Source: Coriobacteriia bacterium
GTDB taxonomy: Bacteria; Actinomycetota; Coriobacteriia; Coriobacteriales; QAMH01
Assembly (NCBI GenBank): GCA_900756605.1
Contig: CAAEKX010000127.1
Location: forward strand, 1 to 6,024
Reading direction: 5' to 3'
DNA length: 6,024 nt
Positions within the stretch are counted from its first letter, which is position 1; every line of letters starts with the position of its first letter. Under the pieces are notes generated by a model, which was given only the letters and a program-made list of their open reading frames with translations, did no database searches and was not told the DNA's origin. The position numbers and the translations under genes are program-made. Positions 1-4,541 of the stretch are shown here, in pieces.

Positions 1-477
1 CTCCGCGGCAAGACACGGCACGAAGTAGGCTTGTCCGACGGCAATCGAGTTTGAGCCGGCGAGCATGTACTCGACATCGCGGCCGAACTCCCCCAGCTCC
101 TCCTCGAGATCATGCAGAAGCTCGGGCTGCTCGAGACCGGCAACCTTGCTTTCCATGGCCGTCGTGCCACTCACAACGGCAACGTTAATCTTTGAAAGCG
201 ATACCTGCGCTTGCTCGGCAAGCTCATCGAGCACATCAGCCAGCGTATTCTTGAGCTTTGTGCCCGAAAGCGAGGCAAAGTCACCTGATTTTTGCAGCGT
301 GGCAAGCAACTCGTTTGTCTGGAGATCGTAAATGCGACAGATGACGAAACTCGTGCCGACGTATGCGGCAACACCGTAACCCGACCCAGCGCCTTCATCG
401 GAAGAGAGAAAGCGTTCGAGAGCATCCGAACACTCGATCGACTGAAACACCTTGTCTGTCTTCCCCGCTTCTTCCAT
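1..477 (-). CDS. ASKHA-domain protein, RACo/DUF4445-like (partial)
   Basis: The 5' 159 codons of a minus-strand gene; the rest lies beyond the left edge. After a polar N-terminus, residues 34-60 read GYGVAAYVGTSFVICRIYDL then an ELLAT strand, which resembles the first phosphate motif of ASKHA ATPases (DIGTT...DLxTGExLA). Residues 99-108 (VAVVSGTTAM) match the VVGNTTM segment of the C-terminal domain of corrinoid reductive activators (RACo, RamA; DUF4445), and YFVPCLAA (151-158) matches their YxxPxxA stretch. Known members reactivate oxidised corrinoid proteins with ATP and usually carry an N-terminal 2Fe-2S ferredoxin domain. None is present here, and the usual motif-1 Asp is Tyr39, so activity as a normal activator is doubtful. 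The ATG at 477 has no good Shine-Dalgarno. A GTG at codon 10, behind a GGGGAAG, is an alternative start. The family call is inferred from motifs only; another ASKHA protein is possible. Confidence 0.6.
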   Translation of the reverse strand, partial: MEEAGKTDKVFQSIECSDALERFLSSDEGAGSGYGVAAYVGTSFVICRIYDLQTNELLATLQKSGDFASLSGTKLKNTLADVLDELAEQAQVSLSKINVAVVSGTTAMESKVAGLEQPELLHDLEEELGEFGRDVEYMLAGSNSIAVGQAYFVPCLAAE

Positions 478-540
478 ATGATCTAGTTTAATAATATGTG
501 TGTTAGCAGCGGCAAATACATGCAAAAAATCGGTTTACGC

Positions 541-570
541 GTATTATTCTCCGATGAATGACATAGGCAA
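541..570 (-). promoter_or_regulatory. Probable promoter for the ASKHA-like gene
   Basis: On the minus strand a TTGCCT (-35, plus positions 565-570) and a TAATAC (-10, plus positions 541-546) are separated by 18 bp. They lie in the 99-bp gap between the cysteine-rich gene and the ASKHA-like gene. Transcription would begin near 533, giving a leader of about 55 nt, so the downstream gene need not rely on read-through. Box matches are reasonable but this is by eye only. Confidence 0.4.
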
Positions 571-576
571 CCTTTA

Positions 577-849
577 TCACTTTTTCGAAAGTGCCTTGAG
601 CTCGTCATAATGTTCCATCACCAAGCGCGTGCCGGCATCTGCGCGATGCGGCAACGTGCACGCAGAACAATCCTTGATGCCAGCGTCGGTATAGGTGAAA
701 TCCCCGCCGCAACGCGATCCGAGCGCATAGAGAGGACAGTAGCAAAACAGGCAATTGAACTCGTCCGGGGCGATGCCCTCGTGACAGGGAAAGTACTCAC
801 ACGACTCGTGCGAGAAGAACGGATACTCATATGCCGGCTTGTCATCCAT
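577..849 (-). CDS. Small cysteine-rich domain protein (PF04071-like)
   Basis: A 90-residue cytoplasmic-looking protein with eight cysteines (17, 22, 33, 36, 38, 47, 61, 64) and His23 and His68. They sit in the pattern CEYFPCH, then NCLFCYCPLY, then a single Cys, then CSAC. This is the layout of the cysteine-rich small domain family, regarded as a probable metal-binding module. From memory, that family appears alone or fused to cobalamin-related enzymes. The metal and role are unknown. I chose the ATG at 849 because family members start shortly before the aromatic YPFFS segment. A TTG seven codons upstream (870) also keeps the frame open. No clear ribosome binding site precedes either. The gene lies upstream of the ASKHA-like gene on the same strand, but that gene seems to have its own promoter. 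No signal peptide or membrane segment is visible. Confidence 0.75.
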   Translation of the reverse strand: MDDKPAYEYPFFSHESCEYFPCHEGIAPDEFNCLFCYCPLYALGSRCGGDFTYTDAGIKDCSACTLPHRADAGTRLVMEHYDELKALSKK

Positions 850-886
850 GCGTCGCAGTCTACCAGACAACGCTTAGACGGCGGAC

Positions 887-966
887 GGCGTGCCTGGCAT
901 GCTGTCTCAAAAACGAGCCAATTCATCCCGTTTGACCGTGATTTGAGACAGCGTGCCGGACACGCT
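887..966. repeat. Imperfect 25-bp inverted repeat with 30-nt spacer
   Basis: The left arm 887-911 and right arm 942-966 are complementary at 21 of 25 positions. The innermost 11 bp (GCTGTCTCAAA at 901-911 against TTTGAGACAGC at 942-952) are perfect. The mismatches are all transitions. The spacer 912-941 can form a smaller competing hairpin, AAACG (911-915) with CGTTT (929-933). The element lies between the divergently transcribed cysteine-rich gene and thiM. There is no U-tract, so it is not a standard terminator. It may be a miniature mobile element, a repeated palindromic element, or a regulatory structure. Confidence 0.7.
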
Positions 967-977
967 CCCCTGAAGTG

Positions 978-989
978 GAGAAATCTCCC
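978..989. promoter_or_regulatory. Short palindrome, possible operator upstream of thiM
   Basis: GGAGA-AA-TCTCC is a perfect 5-bp palindrome with a 2-bp centre. It lies 8 bp upstream of the candidate thiM -10 box, so a bound protein would interfere with RNA polymerase. A 12-bp palindrome can occur by chance, and nothing identifies a regulator. Confidence 0.25.
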
Positions 990-997
990 CCGTGCGC

Positions 998-1003
998 TAG
1001 AAT
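998..1003 (+). promoter_or_regulatory. Candidate -10 box of the thiM operon
   Basis: TAGAAT stands about 40 bp before the thiM start, preceded by GTGCGC. No convincing -35 hexamer lies 16-18 bp upstream, so an activator or weak promoter is possible. Transcription would start near 1010, leaving a leader of about 32 nt. That is far too short for a TPP riboswitch. Confidence 0.35.
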
Positions 1004-1028
1004 GAAAACTCGCACCCCTGCCCAGAAT

Positions 1029-1034
1029 GGAGAT
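1029..1034 (+). promoter_or_regulatory. Ribosome binding site that sets the thiM start
   Basis: GGAGAT lies 7 nt before the ATG at 1042. It overlaps the other in-frame ATG at 1027, which has no ribosome binding site of its own. The downstream ATG is therefore the better start. Confidence 0.6.
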
Positions 1035-1041
1035 AAACCTG

Positions 1042-1878
1042 ATGCAATGTCTCGACCAAACCCGCAAACGCATCCTCGCCACCGTATCCGCCGTCAAAGA
1101 GGCCACGCCGCTTGCGGGCTCCATCACCAATTACGTAACCGTCGACTTTGTCGCAAACGCGCAGCTTGCGGCTGGTGGGTCTGCCGCGATGGTCTATCTG
1201 CCCGACGAGGGCGAGGCCCTGGGTGCGCAATCCGGGGCATTCTACATCAACGTGGGCACGCTCCTGCCCTCCCACGAGGAGGCAATGTGCCGTACCGCAA
1301 CCGCCCTCTGCGAGCATGAAACACCCTGGGTGCTCGATCCCGTCGGCATTGGCCTGGGCGAGGTGCGCGGACACATCCTTGCACATATGAAGGAACACAC
1401 GCCCACCATCATCCGCTGTAACGCCTCCGAAGCCATCGCACTCGCCAAGTTCTGGGGGCTCGAAGGCAACTATGCAACCAGTGGCGTTAAAGGCGTCGAC
1501 TCCACCGACAGCGTCGATGGTGCCCGTGACGCTGCCATCGCACTCGCTCGCCACATCAAAGGCGCTGTCGCCGTATCCGGGCCCATCGATCTCATCACAG
1601 ATGGGAAGCTGGTTGCCCATTCTCAAGGCGGATCGCCTCTCATGGAGAAAGTGACCGGCTTCGGCTGTGCACTTGGAGGCGTTGCCGCCGTATACGCCGC
1701 CTGCGCTGACCCCTTCACCGCCGCCCTCACCGCGAGTGCGGCCTTCAACCTCGCCGCAACCCGAGCAGCCAGTCACACGGACGCACCCGCAAGCTTCAAG
1801 GTCGCATTCCTCGACGAGCTGTATCGCGCCACACCCGAAGACATCGCCGCCAATCCCCTGACCCTCGAGGAGGCCTAG
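1042..1878 (+). CDS. thiM: Hydroxyethylthiazole kinase
   Basis: ThiM phosphorylates 4-methyl-5-(2-hydroxyethyl)thiazole with ATP, the thiazole salvage step of thiamine synthesis, in the cytoplasm. The 278-residue product is of normal family length. Recognisable segments, in order, are ITNYVTVDFVANAQLAAGGS (28-47), INVGTL (69-74), TPWVLDPVGIG (94-104), IRCNASE (124-130), KGVDSTDS (150-157), and GGSPLMEKVTGFGCALGGV (196-214). The last contains the conserved active-site Cys209 next to the ATP/phosphate site. Deviations from the usual motifs are Ser27 where His or Cys normally precedes ITN, Cys126 in place of Gly in IRGN, and Phe207 in TGFGC for TGTGC. The start at 1042 is supported by a GGAGAT at proper spacing. 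It is the first gene of a three-gene operon, and the next gene begins 1 bp after its stop. No TPP riboswitch is visible upstream. Confidence 0.93.
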   Translation: MQCLDQTRKRILATVSAVKEATPLAGSITNYVTVDFVANAQLAAGGSAAMVYLPDEGEALGAQSGAFYINVGTLLPSHEEAMCRTATALCEHETPWVLDPVGIGLGEVRGHILAHMKEHTPTIIRCNASEAIALAKFWGLEGNYATSGVKGVDSTDSVDGARDAAIALARHIKGAVAVSGPIDLITDGKLVAHSQGGSPLMEKVTGFGCALGGVAAVYAACADPFTAALTASAAFNLAATRAASHTDAPASFKVAFLDELYRATPEDIAANPLTLEEA

Positions 1879-1879
1879 C

Positions 1880-2176
1880 ATGAACGCGCTTGTTGCCGTC
1901 GCCATCGCGCCCTTCGGCGAAGGCGAGGAGCTGTCCGAATACGTGGCCGAGGTCATCCGCATCATCCGCGATTCGGGACTCCCCTCGCGCACCAATTCGA
2001 TGTTTACCGAGATAGAGGGCGAATATGACGAGGTCATGCGGGTCGTGAAGGACGCGACCTTCGTCCTGGCGGAGCGCGGCATCCGTACCGAGGTCATCCT
2101 CAAGGCTGACATCCGACCTGGTCACACAAATACCATGACGAGCAAGGTCGCCAAAATCGACGCTATCCTCGATTAA
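1880..2176 (+). CDS. Thiamine-binding protein, MTH1187/YkoF type (DUF77)
   Basis: The 98-residue product fits the single-domain MTH1187 family (PF01910, COG0011), ferredoxin-like proteins that bind thiamine or its pyrimidine moiety and often accompany thiamine transport or salvage genes. The family pattern is clear: an opening strand (VAVAIAPFGEG, 5-15), then LSEYVAEVIRIIRDSGL (18-34), the EIEGEYDEVMRVVKDA stretch (44-59), then a strand EVILKADIR (71-79) before a C-terminal helix. The ATG follows the thiM stop by one base, and a GAGGAGG at 1866-1872, inside the end of thiM, serves as ribosome binding site. Translation is therefore probably coupled to thiM. There is no signal peptide, so it should act in the cytoplasm, perhaps carrying or buffering a thiamine intermediate. 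Its exact ligand cannot be read from the sequence. Confidence 0.88.
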   Translation: MNALVAVAIAPFGEGEELSEYVAEVIRIIRDSGLPSRTNSMFTEIEGEYDEVMRVVKDATFVLAERGIRTEVILKADIRPGHTNTMTSKVAKIDAILD

Positions 2177-2191
2177 AGGAGGCGAGCACAC

Positions 2192-2476
2192 ATGCCCCAG
2201 GCCGAAGTCCCCATCGAGCGCCGCTTTCACGGCTCGGTCAACCTCGTAATTCTGCACCTGCGCCGCGTCGCGCAGTCAAACGACATTGACGCCGGTCTTG
2301 CCGCTGCACGGCGCCTGCGCATGTTCGATGCCGATAACGAGGCTTTCGTACGTCGCATGCTCGCCCTCGACGAGACCCTGCAATCGGGCAGGGAGCTCCC
2401 CGAGCCCATCACGCCCGCACTCGCCGACGAGCTTCAGGCCTGCGCGTTACGGCTCAACGCCGCCGATCCGGCGTAG
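2192..2476 (+). CDS. Uncharacterised 94-residue protein of the thiamine operon
   Basis: I do not recognise this family. It is very likely expressed: an AAAGGAGG at 2175-2182, overlapping the preceding stop codon, lies 9 nt before the ATG, and the gap to the preceding gene is only 15 bp. The product looks fully helical and soluble. There is an amphipathic segment at about 13-28 (VNLVILHLRRVAQ), an Ala/Arg-rich helix at 32-44, a further helix at 47-65, a PEPITP turn at 70-75 and a C-terminal helix at 76-90. It has a single cysteine (84) and no signal peptide, membrane segment or metal motif. Position as third gene behind thiM and the thiamine-binding gene suggests a link to thiamine salvage, but this rests on context alone. 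The gene ends 16 bp from the end of the convergent surface-protein gene. Confidence 0.75.
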   Translation: MPQAEVPIERRFHGSVNLVILHLRRVAQSNDIDAGLAAARRLRMFDADNEAFVRRMLALDETLQSGRELPEPITPALADELQACALRLNAADPA

Positions 2477-2492
2477 AGCCGCTCTTGCAAGC
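2477..2492. other. 16-bp convergent gap without a clear terminator
   Basis: The thiamine operon (plus) and the surface-protein gene (minus) meet here. A small AGAGC-C-GCTCT hairpin (2475-2485) and an 8-bp palindrome CTTGCAAG (2484-2491) occur, but there is no strong GC stem with a T-run on either strand. Termination may be Rho-dependent or lie inside the opposite gene. Confidence 0.3.
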
Positions 2493-4355
2493 CTACTGCA
2501 CACCGTACCAGGCGGTGCCCTCGTCCTGCCAACCAAGGCTCAGGAGATTCTCCTTCTCGACGGCACTTGACGTGTAGTTATGGTTGTTCGCGTAGGCGTT
2601 GGGGTTGTACTGGCGATCCAGGCGCACCGAGCCACCCGAGTACCAGCCCACGCCTTCGTCGTTCCAGCCCACGCTGATGAGATTATCTCGCTCCACGACG
2701 CTCGTCGTGTAATGATGCTCGCCACCGTACTGATTGTAGAGACGGTAGACCGGGTCTCCGGCGGCAGGCGCCACCCAGCCCACACCCTCGTCGTTCCAAC
2801 CGACGCTCACGCAGTTGTCACGCTCGACGGTGCTCGAGGTGTAGAAGTGCTCGCCGCTGTTGGGGTTGTACAGGCGGAACATGGTGACAGGATCGAGAAC
2901 CGTACCCGACGTGTTGCCACTCACGGTAAAGCTGGCGCTCGCCGTTCCCGTGGCAAACACGAGGTCGATCGTGTGCGTCCCGTTGTCAATCGTCTCCAGA
3001 TACGAGGGCTTGAGCGTGACGAGCGTCGATCCCTCGTCATCACGCTGGTCATAGTTGCCGCGAGCGATGATCTTGCCGTCCACGCGCACGCACGAGAGAT
3101 CGGCGAGCTTGCCCGTCGAACGAAACGCCGCGCCGCCCATGGAACCATGCGCCCAGTTCTGACCATTACCATAGCTGATGATGGGCCCCGGCGTGGAGGG
3201 ACGATACTTCACGTACACGTCGGCCATGTTGTTTCGCTCGTCGGCAATCTGGCGAGCGGTGAAGGTCTTGGAGGTGGCACCGGAGAGCCAAGTTGCCGTG
3301 GGCAACGAGGTCCCCAGACCGCCACTGCCCTGGAAGGTCCAGCCATCGCCCACGCTCACGCGCTCGAGGGCGTTCATGCCGTAGAACAGCGAGGATCCGC
3401 GATCGCAACCGGTCGAAACCCGGAAGCCGGAGATGTCGATGGACTTAACCGAAGAGCATCCGTAGAACATGTCGCGCATTTTGGTGAGGCTGTCGGTCCT
3501 GAACGCGGAAAGGTCGAGGTCGGTGAGCGAGGAGCAGTCGCGGAACATGTTCCACATATCGGTCACCTGCGACGTGTCGAAACCCGACAGGTCGAGCGAG
3601 GCGAGCGCCGAACAACCGCGGAACATCTCGGACATCTGCTTTGCCGCCGTCGTCTTGAAGCCGCTCAGGTTAAGCGAGGTCAGAGCTGAGCATCCGTAGA
3701 ACATGCGGTCCATGACGACGACCTTCGAGGTGTCGATATAGCGCAGGTCAAGGCTCTTGAGCCCCGTGCAGCCGTAGAACATGTACTTGATGTCGGTGAC
3801 GTTATTGAAATTGAAGTTGGGCATGGTGAACGAGGCAAGCGAGGTGCAGCCGTCAAACATGCCGCCTGCATAGCGAACCTTGGAGGTATCAAGGTTGGCG
3901 ATATTGACGTTCGTGAGGTTCTTGCAGTTGTAGAACAGGCCCGTCATCATGTTGTTGCCCCTAACACCGGGGGCGATATAGACAGACGTGATGCTATCGC
4001 GCCTGGGATACCACGGGGCGTTCGACTCCGCCACACCGCTCACGACGCCACTATGAAAGTTGTAGTGGATATCCCCAAGGTCGCCGCCACTGGCACTGTT
4101 GTTGGGCTCAATCACGAGCCTGCCCGAAGATTCGATGCGCCACACGCAGGTGCCGGAAGTGCCCTGGGCAATGTTGATATCCTGGGCCACGAGACCCGCA
4201 TCGGCATCGGATGCCACGGTCTCCTGGGCCGTGGGCTCCTCGGCCTGGGTGGGCTGCGCCCATGCGGTCAACGGCATGAACGAAACGGCGAGTGCGATTG
4301 CCAGAAACACACTCGCGACACGCTTTGCGATCAAAGCCCCATATGACGTTGCCAT
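2493..4355 (-). CDS. Secreted BspA-like leucine-rich-repeat surface protein
   Basis: The 620-residue product is modular. Residues 1-33 form a Sec signal peptide: KR at 11-12, a hydrophobic core at 13-30 and a likely AWA|Q cut after residue 33. After a polar Glu/Thr/Ala linker and an N-terminal region (about 65-138) come BspA/DUF285-type leucine-rich repeats (about 139-330). A strand-rich segment with GWTF (338-341) follows. A small beta domain (about 417-478) contains VRVDGKII, GSTLVTLKPSYLE and HTIDLVF. Three C-terminal repeats follow (492-617). BspA-type repeats are known in adhesins that bind host or bacterial partners; that role is inferred here. There is no LPXTG motif or C-terminal membrane anchor, so attachment may use the C-terminal repeats, or the protein is released. 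The chosen ATG has a GAGGAAAGGGG six nt upstream and places the signal peptide at the N-terminus. A start 32 codons upstream is open but unlikely. It appears monocistronic. Confidence 0.88.
   Translation of the reverse strand: MATSYGALIAKRVASVFLAIALAVSFMPLTAWAQPTQAEEPTAQETVASDADAGLVAQDINIAQGTSGTCVWRIESSGRLVIEPNNSASGGDLGDIHYNFHSGVVSGVAESNAPWYPRRDSITSVYIAPGVRGNNMMTGLFYNCKNLTNVNIANLDTSKVRYAGGMFDGCTSLASFTMPNFNFNNVTDIKYMFYGCTGLKSLDLRYIDTSKVVVMDRMFYGCSALTSLNLSGFKTTAAKQMSEMFRGCSALASLDLSGFDTSQVTDMWNMFRDCSSLTDLDLSAFRTDSLTKMRDMFYGCSSVKSIDISGFRVSTGCDRGSSLFYGMNALERVSVGDGWTFQGSGGLGTSLPTATWLSGATSKTFTARQIADERNNMADVYVKYRPSTPGPIISYGNGQNWAHGSMGGAAFRSTGKLADLSCVRVDGKIIARGNYDQRDDEGSTLVTLKPSYLETIDNGTHTIDLVFATGTASASFTVSGNTSGTVLDPVTMFRLYNPNSGEHFYTSSTVERDNCVSVGWNDEGVGWVAPAAGDPVYRLYNQYGGEHHYTTSVVERDNLISVGWNDEGVGWYSGGSVRLDRQYNPNAYANNHNYTSSAVEKENLLSLGWQDEGTAWYGVQ
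2505..2882 (-). repeat. Three C-terminal GEHFYTSS/GWNDEGVGW repeats (DUF5648-like)
   Basis: Residues 492-617 of the surface protein hold three units of about 43-44 residues. The consensus is RLYNxxxGEHxYTSSxVERDNxxSVGWNDEGVGW, whose two halves match closely in units 1 and 2. Unit 3 has diverged: it reads RQYNPNAYANNHNYTSS and ends GWQDEGTAWYGVQ at the stop codon. Such repeats are common at the ends of secreted proteins of Firmicutes and Actinobacteria. A cell-surface or glycan-binding role is inferred, not shown. Confidence 0.8.
3456..3923 (-). repeat. Six exact 26-residue (78-bp) leucine-rich repeats
   Basis: Cysteines 144, 170, 196, 222, 248, 274 and 300 are spaced exactly 26 residues apart, always within a MFxGC or related motif, giving six full units (145-300) plus partial flanking ones. 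The consensus is SLxSLDLSGFDTSxVTxMxxMFxGC. The following unit (to about residue 327) is one residue longer and has Met instead of Cys (FYGM). The fixed register implies a regular solenoid with a column of cysteines. Confidence 0.88.
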
Positions 4356-4361
4356 AAAAGG

Positions 4362-4372
4362 CCCCTTTCCTC
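4362..4372 (-). promoter_or_regulatory. Ribosome binding site that sets the surface-protein start
   Basis: On the minus strand GAGGAAAGGGG stands 6 nt before the ATG at 4355. It decides against the longer open frame that begins 96 bases upstream. Confidence 0.7.
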
Positions 4373-4381
4373 GTATGAACA

Positions 4382-4394
4382 GGCGCGATGCGCC
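4382..4394. repeat. Small GC hairpin in the surface-protein leader
   Basis: GGCGC-GAT-GCGCC forms a perfect 5-bp stem with a 3-nt loop. It lies between the candidate -10 box and the ribosome binding site of the surface-protein gene. It could protect the mRNA 5' end or be incidental. Confidence 0.35.
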
Positions 4395-4415
4395 ATTCGT
4401 TACAACGTGGTCAAC

Positions 4416-4421
4416 AGTATA
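4416..4421 (-). promoter_or_regulatory. Candidate -10 box of the surface-protein gene
   Basis: TATACT on the minus strand, giving a leader of about 54 nt to the ATG at 4355. No good -35 hexamer lies 16-18 bp upstream; a TTGTAA is only 11 bp away. The call rests on the -10 match and position alone, in the 186-bp gap between tgt and the surface-protein gene. Confidence 0.3.
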
Positions 4422-4509
4422 GACACCGCATCTTACAACACGAGAACGCAAGCATGGAAATCCTCTGTCATTTCGGGCAAAGCCATAGGCACCCAGGTTA
4501 ACTCGGCAA

Positions 4510-4539
4510 TTCTCGTCAGCACGCTTCCCGTCAGCATGC
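4510..4539. repeat. Tandem 15-bp duplication just after the tgt stop
   Basis: ATTCTCGTCAGCACG (4510-4524) is followed directly by CTTCCCGTCAGCATG (4525-4539), matching at 12 of 15 positions. It begins 2 bp beyond the tgt stop codon and forms no terminator. No other element is seen in the rest of the tgt to surface-protein gap apart from the promoter and hairpin listed. Confidence 0.4.
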
Positions 4540-4541
4540 CT

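Noticed and set aside
1027..1041. Upstream ATG at 1027 as the thiM start
   Set aside because: It has no ribosome binding site, and the GGAGAT that serves the ATG at 1042 overlaps it.
1035..1046. AAACCTGATGCA as a fragment of a TPP riboswitch before thiM
   Set aside because: Only CCTGAT matches. The other conserved TPP segments are missing and the segment overlaps the start codon.
997..2112. 371-codon open frame on the minus strand opposite thiM
   Set aside because: It is antisense to thiM and the thiamine-binding gene, both well supported, and its low-complexity Gly/Cys-rich translation resembles no protein family.
2580..3689. 369-codon open frame on the plus strand opposite the surface-protein gene
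   Set aside because: It is the antisense of the repeat-rich, GC-rich coding frame. It has no ribosome binding site or recognisable motif, and the minus-strand protein is clearly real.
4355..4541. Terminator for tgt in the gap before the surface-protein gene
   Set aside because: Only weak stems such as GCC/GGC around 4482-4490 are found, with no T-run, so no terminator is called.
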